Below are positions 19,166 through 27,408 of a DNA stretch of 64,000 bases, piece by piece. The notes under the pieces are model-generated. The model ran no database searches. It was not told where the DNA came from and worked only from the letters and a program-made list of their open reading frames with translations. Each line of letters starts with the position of its first letter. Within the stretch, counting starts at the first letter, position 1. This DNA is from Sediminibacter sp. Hel_I_10 (lineage in GTDB: Bacteria > Bacteroidota > Bacteroidia > Flavobacteriales > Flavobacteriaceae), in contig NZ_JHZX01000001.1 in NCBI RefSeq assembly GCF_000688335.1, positions 2,294,001 to 2,358,000 of the forward strand. Reading direction: 5' to 3'. The translations under genes and the position numbers were made by a program.

Positions 19166-20197
19166 ATGAAATCTAAAGTTCTTTTTATAATGTTCTTGCT
19201 AGGTTTAACTAGCATTGCCAGCCATGCACAACGGGGTGTTAGAATTGGTTATATCGATACCGAATATATTTTACAGAATGTTCCTGAATATCAAGAAGCT
19301 TCCAATCAATTAGATCAAAAGGTCCAACAATGGAAAGCCGATATCGAACAGCGTTTAGGAGTGATTGACACCAAAAAGAAACAACTCAACAATGAGCGTA
19401 TCTTATTAACTAAGGAGCTTTATGAAGAGCGTCTAGAAGATATTTCTTTTGAAGAGGCAGAGATCTTAGATTATCAGCAAAAGCGTTTTGGGCCTAGTGG
19501 TGATTTAATGATCCAAAAGCAGCAGTTAATGCAACCGATCCAAGACCAAATCTTTGCAGCGGTTCAAGAGATTGCCGGTAATAAAAAATATGATTTCATT
19601 TTTGATAAGTCGGCCGATGTGGTGATGTTGTACTCTGCAGAACGATATGATATCAGTGAGTTGATCATTAGAAGCATCACACGTTCATCAAAACGAACTC
19701 AGGCGAATACAAGAGAGGAGCGTAAAGCAGCTAATGAAGAAGACGTGGTACCAGAAATCAATGAAGAGTTAGAGGCTCGTGAAAAGGCTATTGAAGAAAA
19801 GCAATCTGCGCGTCAAAAATTAATTGAAGAACGTCGCGAAGCACAACAGAAACGTCGTGACTCATTAAAAGATGCGGCCGAGGCAAGACGTCAAAAAATT
19901 CTTGACGAACGTGAAGCAGCTAAGACTGATCGCGATAGTGCCCAAGGAGGAACTCAAGATAGAAAATCTGATGTTTCAAAAGAGCCTACAGATGATGCCA
20001 AAGATAAGACGCCAGACTCAGAGAAAACACCAGAGCAAATTGCTGAAGAAAAACGTCAGGCAAAATTAAAAGACAGAGAAGAACGTAAAAAAGCGCTTGA
20101 AGAGCGCAAACAAAAAATATTAGAAGCACGTAAAAAAGCGAAAGAAGAACGGGAAGCCCAAAAGAAAGAAAACGATTCAGTTCCCGAGAACAACTAA
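19166..20197 (+). CDS. OmpH/Skp-family periplasmic chaperone with long charged C-terminal extension
   Basis: 343 residues from ATG 19166; an earlier in-frame ATG at 19124 would place 14 charged residues before the signal peptide. The signal peptide (1-22, ending SHAQ) is followed by a Skp/OmpH domain: GYIDTEYILQNVPEYQEA, a coiled-coil arm, and YDFIFDKSADVVMLY. From about residue 180 on, some 160 residues are almost purely Glu/Arg/Lys/Ala/Gln, probably a long single helix or coiled coil. OmpH proteins carry unfolded outer-membrane proteins to Bam. The extension is not part of the core fold. Confidence 0.88.
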   Translation: MKSKVLFIMFLLGLTSIASHAQRGVRIGYIDTEYILQNVPEYQEASNQLDQKVQQWKADIEQRLGVIDTKKKQLNNERILLTKELYEERLEDISFEEAEILDYQQKRFGPSGDLMIQKQQLMQPIQDQIFAAVQEIAGNKKYDFIFDKSADVVMLYSAERYDISELIIRSITRSSKRTQANTREERKAANEEDVVPEINEELEAREKAIEEKQSARQKLIEERREAQQKRRDSLKDAAEARRQKILDEREAAKTDRDSAQGGTQDRKSDVSKEPTDDAKDKTPDSEKTPEQIAEEKRQAKLKDREERKKALEERKQKILEARKKAKEEREAQKKENDSVPENN

Positions 20198-20230
20198 AAA
20201 CAATAATTATAACACGTAACAAATTGAAAA

Positions 20231-20740
20231 ATGAAACATTTTAAGACACTATTATTTGCAGCCATACTCTTTGTTGGTACAACTAGCCTTGCAACAGCAC
20301 AAAGTAAAATCGCGCATATCAATACTACAGATTTGGTGCAAGCCATGCCAGAAATGAAAACTGCACAAGCTGAGATCGAGAAATTGACCAAGACTTACGA
20401 AGCAGACATCAAAACAATGGCAACTGAGCTTCAAACAAAAATTAAGCAATACCAATCTGAGGTAGATACTAAAACCGAAGAAGAGAATACAGGTAGAGCT
20501 CAAGAGGTACAACAAATGGAACAAAGCATCCGTCAGTACCAAGGTCAAGCACAACAAGATCTTGCTAAAAAGGAAGAAGCGTTGTTAAAGCCTATTTTTG
20601 AAAAAGCAAAGATGGCTATCCAGAAGGTTGCTAAAGCACAAGGATTTCAATACGTTTTAGACTCAACTCAAGGTGGAGGTGTATTGGTTTCTGACGGTAA
20701 AGACCTTATGGCAGACGTCAAAAAAGAATTAGGATTCTAA
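20231..20740 (+). CDS. OmpH/Skp-family periplasmic chaperone
   Basis: 169 residues: signal peptide (1-24, ending ATAQ), then KIAHINTTDLVQAMPEM, a long Gln/Glu-rich coiled-coil arm (about 40-110), and the closing strand GFQYVLDSTQGGGVLVSDG. Size equals standard Skp. It is a paralogue of the longer OmpH gene 33 bp upstream, and both follow bamA. The role is holding outer-membrane proteins in the periplasm. A hairpin terminator follows. Confidence 0.93.
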   Translation: MKHFKTLLFAAILFVGTTSLATAQSKIAHINTTDLVQAMPEMKTAQAEIEKLTKTYEADIKTMATELQTKIKQYQSEVDTKTEEENTGRAQEVQQMEQSIRQYQGQAQQDLAKKEEALLKPIFEKAKMAIQKVAKAQGFQYVLDSTQGGGVLVSDGKDLMADVKKELGF

Positions 20741-20764
20741 TTCTAATTAAAAAATAATTTTCAC

Positions 20765-20800
20765 AAGGAAGCCACTTTTATAAGGTGGCTTTCTTATTTT
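20765..20800 (+). terminator. Intrinsic terminator after the ompH pair
   Basis: An 11-bp stem (AAGGAAGCCAC/GTGGCTTTCTT, one G-U pair), 9-nt loop, then ATTTTT. It ends 23 bp before murI, so murI probably has separate expression or read-through. Confidence 0.7.
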
Positions 20801-20822
20801 TAGTCAAGCCTAAACCGTATTT

Positions 20823-21602
20823 ATGAAGGAAAGTCCAATTGGTATATTTGACTCTGGTATTGGAGGGACGTCTATTTTTAAAGAAATTAGAACACTGCTG
20901 CCTTACGAGCACTCGATCTATTTAGCAGACAGCGCCAATGCTCCTTACGGGATTAAAAGCAGGGAGGCCATTATTGCATTAAGCGTTAAGAATACAGAGT
21001 TTCTTTTAGAGCGCGATTGTAAGCTTATTGTGGTTGCTTGTAACACTGCCACAACCAATGCCATAAAAACCCTTAGAGAACGCTATGATGTGCCGTTTAT
21101 AGGTATTGAACCGGCCATTAAGCCTGCTGCACTCAACACAGCCACCAAAGCTGTTGGTATTCTTGCTACCAAGGGCACACTGTCAAGCGAATTATTTCAT
21201 CAAACTACAGATTTGTATAGTAAAGATATCGCTGTTATTGAGCAGGAGGGTCAAGGTATTGTGGAGTTGATAGAAGCTGGTGAAACCAATTCTTCGGCAA
21301 TGGAAGCCCTTTTAAAAGAGTACTTAAAGCCTATGATAGCGGCAAATATTGATTACTTGGTGCTGGGCTGTACGCATTATCCCTACTTGATCCCAATGCT
21401 GTCTCAAATGCTGCCCAGCCACGTTAAGATTATTGATTCTGGCCAAGCAGTGGCCAAACAAACCAAGGCTGTTTTAGAACAGCGCCAATTATTGAACATA
21501 AACAACGAGACACCAAAACAGCTCTTTTATTCCAACGGAAATGTAAAGGTTTTGGATGCTATTTTAGAGCATCGTTATGCCGTAAATTATTTAAATTTTT
21601 AG
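20823..21602 (+). CDS. murI: Glutamate racemase
   Basis: A 259-residue cytosolic enzyme that makes D-glutamate for peptidoglycan. N-terminal IGIFDSGIGG is the substrate loop. The two catalytic cysteines are Cys73 in VACNTATT and Cys183 in LGCTHYP. DSANAPYG (residues 36-43) completes the signature. It closes the conserved uppS-bamA-ompH-ompH-murI block. Confidence 0.97.
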   Translation: MKESPIGIFDSGIGGTSIFKEIRTLLPYEHSIYLADSANAPYGIKSREAIIALSVKNTEFLLERDCKLIVVACNTATTNAIKTLRERYDVPFIGIEPAIKPAALNTATKAVGILATKGTLSSELFHQTTDLYSKDIAVIEQEGQGIVELIEAGETNSSAMEALLKEYLKPMIAANIDYLVLGCTHYPYLIPMLSQMLPSHVKIIDSGQAVAKQTKAVLEQRQLLNINNETPKQLFYSNGNVKVLDAILEHRYAVNYLNF

Positions 21603-21636
21603 TTGTGATGTTTTTTTTGTTTATACTAAGGCCCTT

Positions 21637-22015
21637 ATGAGGTCACTTTTATTCATCTACAATGCAAATTCTGGTTTGGGAAATACCATTCTTGATATTT
21701 AGGGTACAAATTATTTAGCCTCAAGTAAGTCTGCATGCCATCTTTGTGATAGGACTTATGGCATTTTTACTGAAAATGAAGCTTGGAAAAAGTTCAGGCA
21801 ACTTACAGCTCTTGATCTTCAATTTTATCATATTGACGAATTTGAACGGGTATTTCCAAAACAATCTTTCGAATATCCTATACTATTAACTTCGGAAAAC
21901 GGACAATTAAAGTCATTTCTCAGTGCTAAAGAGATCAATCAACTTAAAATATTTCGAAGCATTAATTGATAGCATAGAAACTCAATTTTCCGAAGAAAAG
22001 ATTAACGATTTATAG
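21637..22015 (+). pseudogene. Broken small conserved flavobacterial gene (CxLC-motif protein)
   Basis: An ATG at 21637 opens MRSLLFIYNANSGLGNTILD and meets an in-frame TAG at 21700-21702. The frame then continues as coding-like sequence: GTNYLASSKSACHLCDRTYG, TENEAWKKFRQL and HIDEFERVFP, up to a TGA at 21967. A +1 frame reads on from 21962 (LIDSIETQFSEEKINDL) to TAG at 22013-22015. The YNANSGxGN start and the CxLC segment match a small conserved hypothetical protein of Flavobacteriia. One nonsense mutation plus one frameshift indicate a decayed copy. Family recall is from memory. Confidence 0.65.
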
Positions 22016-22034
22016 ATTGAATTAGGGCTAGATT

Positions 22035-22547
22035 TTACTTGAGCCAGCTACTGTAGGTGACGTAATTGTCTGCAATACGATGAATTTCATCTGTTAAAAG
22101 TTCTTGGCTAATGTCTTTTACTTTCTTTGCGGGAATGCCTGCATAAATACTTCCAGAAGCCACAACGGTATTTTTTGTAACTACTGCACCCGCAGCGATA
22201 ATGCTGTTGCTTTCAATAATACAATCATCCATAACAATACTTCCCATACCAATAAGCACATTGTCATGCACCGTACAACCATGAACTATGGCATTGTGGC
22301 CAATAGAGACATTATTGCCAATAGTGGTTGGTGATTTTTGATAGGTTGCGTGAATTACAGCCCCGTCTTGCACGTTGACTTTATTGCCCATTTTGATAAA
22401 ATGCACATCGCCTCTAATCACAGCATTAAACCAAACGCTGCAGTGGTTGCCCATAGTAACCTCACCAATGATGGTGGCATTTTCGGCGATAAAACAATTT
22501 TCAGGAATTTGTGGGTGTTTTCCGTTGACGGGTTTTATTATGGGCAT
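22035..22547 (-). CDS. Gamma carbonic anhydrase family protein
   Basis: 170 residues built of hexapeptide repeats (NATIIGEVTMG, NNVSIGHNAIVHGC, DNVLIGMGSIVMDD), folding as a left-handed beta helix. The three metal-ligand histidines are in place: His66 (AVIHAT), His84 and His89 (GHNAIVHG). Arg45/Asp47 (VIRGDV) and Gln60/Asp61 (VNVQDG) also match. Catalysis would be CO2 hydration, although several family members (YrdA, PaaY type) have no proven activity. The gene stands alone on the minus strand, converging with the broken gene. Confidence 0.88.
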   Translation of the reverse strand: MPIIKPVNGKHPQIPENCFIAENATIIGEVTMGNHCSVWFNAVIRGDVHFIKMGNKVNVQDGAVIHATYQKSPTTIGNNVSIGHNAIVHGCTVHDNVLIGMGSIVMDDCIIESNSIIAAGAVVTKNTVVASGSIYAGIPAKKVKDISQELLTDEIHRIADNYVTYSSWLK

Positions 22548-22656
22548 AGCTTGATTTTAAAAATTGAAACTTTTATTTGAAATTATGAGTTATGTTGAAT
22601 TGGATGTCAACAGCGATCGTATTGTTTAAATGAAAATCCTTCCACTTGAAAATGTA

Positions 22657-23391
22657 TCATTTAAAATAAGAGAGTAATCCTGATTTTTTTGAAGCAGAAA
22701 CCATGATTTCCTTACCATTGCTTAAAATAACGCTGCCACCTTTGCCCTTAACATATTTGGTGATTTCATTAACATTCACCAAATAGCTTTTATGCACTCT
22801 TGCAAAACCCCTTTCGGTCAGGGCATCTTCAAAATATTTTAAGGTTTTGCTAACAAGCTTCTTCTTTTGGTTGTTGAGGTAGATCTCGGTGTAATTATCA
22901 TCAGCTTTACAATATAAAATATCAGCAGTTTCTAAAACATCAAAACCATCCTGTTGGGGGATGGTGATTTTACCATGTACACCAGCCGTTTTGGGAACCA
23001 GCACTTCGTCTTGAAGCGCATCTTCTTTAATTCGTGTTTCAGTCACATAATCCACCGCCTTTATAAGCTCATCTATAGAAATAGGTTTCATTAAATAGTA
23101 AGAAGCGTGAGCATTCAAGGCTTCAACGGCATAATGGTTATAAGCGGTTACAAAAACAGTTTCAAAATTAATATCTCCTACCTTATCTAAAAGGTCAAAG
23201 GCGTTACCATAAGGCATTTCAACATCAAGAAACACAAGATCGAGCTCATTGTTTCTAATGAGCGTGAGCGCTTCGTCTACATTAGCAGCTTCCCCTAAAA
23301 TATCGACATTAGGACAGTATTTTTGAAGATAATTCTTAAGGATTTCCCTGCTGGTTTCTTCATCTTCAACAATGATAGATTTTAACTTCAT
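22657..23391 (-). CDS. LytTR-family response regulator
   Basis: 244 residues. The N-terminal receiver domain (1-120) has the acidic pair at residues 9-11 (VEDEE), phospho-acceptor Asp56 in LVFLDVEMP, Thr82 and Lys102 (LMKP). The C-terminal LytTR DNA-binding domain (about 140-244) has DILYCKADDNYTEIYL, FARVHKSYLVNVNEI and VILSNGKEIMVS. Such regulators usually pair with a membrane histidine kinase of the LytS/His_kinase type. None is adjacent here, so the partner is unknown. Confidence 0.92.
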   Translation of the reverse strand: MKLKSIIVEDEETSREILKNYLQKYCPNVDILGEAANVDEALTLIRNNELDLVFLDVEMPYGNAFDLLDKVGDINFETVFVTAYNHYAVEALNAHASYYLMKPISIDELIKAVDYVTETRIKEDALQDEVLVPKTAGVHGKITIPQQDGFDVLETADILYCKADDNYTEIYLNNQKKKLVSKTLKYFEDALTERGFARVHKSYLVNVNEITKYVKGKGGSVILSNGKEIMVSASKKSGLLSYFK

Positions 23392-23458
23392 TTAGCTTTC
23401 GATTTTGGGTTTCGCCTGTTGTTGGGATTATTTATAAAATGCGATTTTAAATAGACCT

Positions 23459-24025
23459 TTAGTGCTTCAACTTAGTAAAAATATCCCAAACCACAACACC
23501 GCAACTCACTGAAATATTTAGAGAATGTTTGGTACCATACTGCGGTATTTCCAGAACCAGATCACTGTTGTTCACAACATCTTGAGCCACCCCTTTTACT
23601 TCGTTACCAAAAACGAGCGCATAGGTGTGGTTGGGATCTGGTTTAAAATCATTGAGCATAGTGGCGTGTTCTGCTTGTTCAATGGCTATAATTTTTATAT
23701 CTTTTTCTTTCAATTGATTGATGACGTCCATCGTGCTTTCAGCATATTCCCAAGCCACGGTCTCGGTACTTCCCAAGGCCGTTTTTCTAATATCATTGTG
23801 GGGAGGTGTTGCCGTAATGCCGCAGAGGTATATGTTTTGAATAAGAAAAGCATCACTCGTTCTAAAGACAGAGCCAATGTTGTTAAGACTTCTAATGTTG
23901 TCAAGAATGATAATAATAGGGGTCTTCTTAGCGTCTTTAAAGGTTTCGGGATCTAAACGATCCAATTCGCTATTTTTAAGTTTTCTGGTCACAGGTGTTC
24001 CGTTTTTGTCGATATGCGCATTCAC
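23459..24025 (-). CDS. TrmH/SpoU-family RNA 2'-O-methyltransferase
   Basis: 188 residues of the SPOUT (trefoil knot) class. Motif 1 is NIRSLNNIGSVFRTSDAF, motif 2 ALVFGNEVKGV, and motif 3 IPQYGTKHSLNISVSCGVV. The conserved Asn and Arg of motif 1 and Ser/Asn of motif 3 are present. It transfers a methyl group from SAM to a ribose 2'-OH, probably in tRNA; the exact position is not readable from sequence. The divergent mutS starts 168 bp away. Confidence 0.9.
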   Translation of the reverse strand: MNAHIDKNGTPVTRKLKNSELDRLDPETFKDAKKTPIIIILDNIRSLNNIGSVFRTSDAFLIQNIYLCGITATPPHNDIRKTALGSTETVAWEYAESTMDVINQLKEKDIKIIAIEQAEHATMLNDFKPDPNHTYALVFGNEVKGVAQDVVNNSDLVLEIPQYGTKHSLNISVSCGVVVWDIFTKLKH

Positions 24026-24192
24026 TTGATGCTGTCTTCGCCTATATAGGCTTAATCAAGATTAAATATGCGTATTAATTATTAACAGTTGTAGATAACT
24101 TATGAAGGTTGGGTTTTAAAAAACTTCAAATTATAAGTACCTTGTGCTGGTTGAAATTACGACTGTTTTCCTAACAAAAATACACAATTCCC

Positions 24193-26805
24193 TTGGCTAA
24201 AAAAGTAAAAAAGGAAACCCCTTTAATGAAACAATACAATGCCATCAAGGTGAAATATCCTGATGCCCTATTGCTATTTAGAGTAGGTGATTTTTACGAG
24301 ACCTTTGGAGAAGATGCCGTAAAGGCCTCAAAAATTTTAGATATCATTCTTACCAAACGAGGAGCTGGTAGTGAAACAGAGACCGCGCTTGCTGGGTTTC
24401 CGCACCATTCTTTAAATAACTATTTGCCAAAATTGGTAAAAGCCGGTTGCCGTGTGGCCATTTGTGATCAATTGGAAGATCCAAAGCAAACCAAGACCAT
24501 AGTGAAACGTGGCGTTACCGAGTTGGTAACACCAGGAGTGGCGCTTAATGATGATATCTTAAATTCTAAGACCAATAACTTTTTAGCTGCTGTTGATTTT
24601 GGGGCTCAGCTTATTGGCGTCGCCTTTTTAGATGTCTCTACCGGTGAGTTTTTTATGTCTCAAGGTCAAGCAGACTACATAGATAAACTGCTACAAAACT
24701 TTAGACCCAGTGAGGTATTGGTCTCTAAGCCAAATAAGCAAAAATTTAACACCCATTTTGGTAAAGACTTTCATGCTTTTTTTCTGGAAGATTGGGTGTT
24801 TCAAGATGATTATGCCAATGAGACCTTGCTTAAACATTTTAATACCAAAACCTTAAAGGGTTTTGGTGTAGAAGATTTGTATGAGGGGATAATAGCATCT
24901 GGTGCCATACTGCATTATCTTGGAGAAACACAACATCACAAATTACAGCATATTACCGCTGTAAAACGTTTAAATAAGGGGGAGCACGTTTGGATGGATC
25001 GCTTTACGATCAAGAATCTTGAGCTCTACCAATCTACCAATGCCAATGCCATCACGCTCATTCAAGTTATTGATAAAACCATTTCTCCAATGGGTGGTCG
25101 TTTGTTGAAACGGTGGCTAGCCTTGCCTTTGATTAATTTAAAACAGATCAACCAGCGCCATGACGTGGTATCCTTTTTAAATAAAGAACCCCAATTACTT
25201 CATAAATTTCAGCATCAACTCAAACAAATTGGAGATATTGAGCGGCTCATTTCTAAGGTAGCAACGGGTAAAATCTGTCCGCGAGAGGTCGTTCAGCTTA
25301 AAAATGCATTAGATGCGATAGTCCCAATAAAAAGCTTGGCTTCAGAGTCTAAGGATCCTTCTTTAAACCTTATAGGAGACGCTATAGAAACCTGTGAAGC
25401 ACTGAGAGCGCGCATCAAAAAGACCATAAATGAGGAGGCTCCGGTTAATATCCTTAAAGGAAACACGATTTGTTCTGATTTTTCTTCGGAATTGAAAGAA
25501 TTACGAGATTTGTCTGCCTCAGGAAAGAGTTATTTAGACAATATGTTAGAGCGCGAGAGCAAGCGCACTGGAATTACATCTCTTAAAATTGCTTCTAATA
25601 ATGTCTTTGGGTATTACATTGAAGTGCGACATACCCATAAAGATAAAGTACCTGCAGATTGGATTAGAAAACAAACTTTAGTAAGTGCTGAACGCTATAT
25701 CACTGAAGAACTGAAGGAATATGAAACCAAGATCTTAGGAGCCGAGGAACGCATCTTATTGATTGAACAACAGTTGTTCGCGGAGTTGGTGAATGATATG
25801 ATGCGTTTTATTAAACCTGTACAGCACAATGCAGCCTTAGTGGCCGAGTTGGATTGCCTCTGTGGATTTGCACAATTGGCTACAGAAAATCATTATAGCA
25901 GGCCACAGATTAACGATGATCATGTTTTAGATATCAAAAACGGCAGGCATCCAGTAATAGAAAAACAGTTACCTCATGGCGAGCCCTATATTGCCAATGA
26001 TGTGTATCTCGACCGGGAAGAGCAACAAATTATAATGATAACGGGGCCAAATATGTCTGGTAAATCGGCCATCTTGAGACAAACAGCGCTTATCGTTTTG
26101 TTAGCTCAAATGGGGAGTTTTGTACCCGCAGAAGCGGCGACTATAGGATTGACCGATAAGATTTTTACCAGAGTAGGTGCCAGTGATAACATCTCGATGG
26201 GAGAATCTACCTTTATGGTAGAGATGAATGAGACAGCCTCTATTTTAAATAATGTTTCAGATCGAAGTTTAGTGCTCTTAGATGAGATTGGTAGGGGTAC
26301 CAGTACTTATGACGGGATTTCAATTGCGTGGGCTATTAGTGAATATCTGCATGAACACCCAAGTAAGGCCAAAACGCTTTTTGCTACCCATTATCATGAG
26401 CTCAACGAGATGTCGACCACGTTTAAGCGTATCAAGAATTTTAACGTCTCTGTAAAAGAATTAAAAGATAATGTCTTATTTCTTCGGAAATTGGTAGAGG
26501 GTGGTAGCGAACACAGTTTTGGAATTCACGTCGCTAAAATGGCAGGAATGCCGCAACAAGTGATTCATCGCGCCAATAAAATATTGAAGCAACTGGAGAA
26601 ATCACATTCTAGTGATGCGCTTACAGATAAGGTCAAAACTTTGGATAATGAGATGCAGTTGAGCTTTTTTAATTTGGATGATCCTTTGTTAGAGCGCATT
26701 AGAGAGGATATTGTAAATATTGATATCAATACTTTAACTCCTGTTGAGGCCTTGATGAAACTGAATGAGATCAAGCGCATGTTGCTTAAAAAGAAGCAAG
26801 CTTAA
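24193..26805 (+). CDS. mutS: DNA mismatch repair protein MutS
   Basis: 870 residues from a TTG start (24193) that gives [19 protein letters not shown]; an ATG 11 codons later is the alternative. The mismatch-binding Phe-x-Glu is in [14 protein letters not shown]. Walker A GPNMSGKS is at 618-625, followed by [16 protein letters not shown] and the ATHYHEL signature, with a helix-turn-helix near the C terminus. MutS recognises mispairs and recruits MutL. The standalone location is normal in Flavobacteriaceae. Confidence 0.97.
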   Translation: MAKKVKKETPLMKQYNAIKVKYPDALLLFRVGDFYETFGEDAVKASKILDIILTKRGAGSETETALAGFPHHSLNNYLPKLVKAGCRVAICDQLEDPKQTKTIVKRGVTELVTPGVALNDDILNSKTNNFLAAVDFGAQLIGVAFLDVSTGEFFMSQGQADYIDKLLQNFRPSEVLVSKPNKQKFNTHFGKDFHAFFLEDWVFQDDYANETLLKHFNTKTLKGFGVEDLYEGIIASGAILHYLGETQHHKLQHITAVKRLNKGEHVWMDRFTIKNLELYQSTNANAITLIQVIDKTISPMGGRLLKRWLALPLINLKQINQRHDVVSFLNKEPQLLHKFQHQLKQIGDIERLISKVATGKICPREVVQLKNALDAIVPIKSLASESKDPSLNLIGDAIETCEALRARIKKTINEEAPVNILKGNTICSDFSSELKELRDLSASGKSYLDNMLERESKRTGITSLKIASNNVFGYYIEVRHTHKDKVPADWIRKQTLVSAERYITEELKEYETKILGAEERILLIEQQLFAELVNDMMRFIKPVQHNAALVAELDCLCGFAQLATENHYSRPQINDDHVLDIKNGRHPVIEKQLPHGEPYIANDVYLDREEQQIIMITGPNMSGKSAILRQTALIVLLAQMGSFVPAEAATIGLTDKIFTRVGASDNISMGESTFMVEMNETASILNNVSDRSLVLLDEIGRGTSTYDGISIAWAISEYLHEHPSKAKTLFATHYHELNEMSTTFKRIKNFNVSVKELKDNVLFLRKLVEGGSEHSFGIHVAKMAGMPQQVIHRANKILKQLEKSHSSDALTDKVKTLDNEMQLSFFNLDDPLLERIREDIVNIDINTLTPVEALMKLNEIKRMLLKKKQA

Positions 26806-26832
26806 AAAAACTCCAATTTTTCTTAAAAAGGC

Positions 26833-26862
26833 TTTGCGTTTCTGATAAAAATCTTAAATTTG
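26833..26862 (+). promoter_or_regulatory. Strong promoter for the tRNA-Gly/tRNA-Leu pair
   Basis: TTTG at 26833-26836, an 18-nt spacer, then TAAATTTG at 26855-26862. This matches the Bacteroidota consensus TTTG-N(17-20)-TAnnTTTG exactly. The predicted start is about 30 nt before the mature tRNA-Gly. Confidence 0.75.
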
Positions 26863-26899
26863 CCCTCGCAATTATTGCGAATGTTCTTATACATTTTAT

Positions 26900-26971
26900 G
26901 CGAAAGTAGCTCAGGGGTAGAGCATCACCTTGCCAAGGTGGGGGTCGCGGGTTCAAATCCCGTCTTTCGCT
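26900..26971 (+). tRNA. tRNA-Gly (anticodon GCC)
   Basis: 72 nt with a 7-bp acceptor stem GCGAAAG/CTTTCGC, T discriminator, anticodon loop TTGCCAA closed by TCACC/GGTGG, and a T arm with GGTTCAAATCC. CCA is not encoded. Confidence 0.96.
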
Positions 26972-27014
26972 CTTTAAAGATAAATTCCAATGTCATGCCG
27001 AAAGGCTTGATGAC

Positions 27015-27099
27015 GCTGAAGTGGTGGAATTGGTAGACACGTTGGACTTAAAATCCAATGTCCGTTTAGGACGTACGGGTTCAAGTCCCGTCTTCAGTA
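27015..27099 (+). tRNA. tRNA-Leu (anticodon TAA)
   Basis: 85 nt with acceptor GCTGAAG/CTTCAGT, anticodon stem TTGGA/TCCAA and loop CTTAAAA (anticodon TAA). The long variable arm, TGTCCGTTTAGGACGT, is typical of type II tRNAs, and the T arm is GGGTTCAAGTCCC. It lies 43 bp after tRNA-Gly in the same unit. Confidence 0.96.
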
Positions 27100-27103
27100 C
27101 TTA

Positions 27104-27137
27104 AAAAACCGAAACATGTATTTGTTTCGGTTTTTTT
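27104..27137 (+). terminator. Terminator of the tRNA unit
   Basis: 12-bp stem AAAAACCGAAAC/GTTTCGGTTTTT with a short loop and a run of T, 4 bp after the tRNA-Leu discriminator. Confidence 0.85.
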
Positions 27138-27408
27138 GTGTCTATATCCCAGTTATTTATCTCCTATTTCAAACAGATGTTTTAAGTTTTACTGATTTGA
27201 ATTTATCTATAAAATACATTTCACGAAGTTTTTTTAGTAAATTTCTGTAAAAAACGAGGTTTTTATGTTAAAATTTGATTATATTAACATATTGTTCTCC
27301 ACCATTAGTTTGTTGTATTGAAAGAGCCCTAAAAGCATTTTCAAAATAAATTTTTTAGCTCTTTTGATTGAGTTGAGTTCGAAGTTTAATTCGCAGAAAT
27401 ATCATCAA
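27138..27408. other. AT-rich leader of the sigma-54 activator gene, nothing else recognised
   Basis: 271 bp without a credible reading frame. No CGGT-type palindrome and no GG-N10-GC element of the kind found after the activator gene is seen, so the activator does not obviously control itself from this side. Confidence 0.5.
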
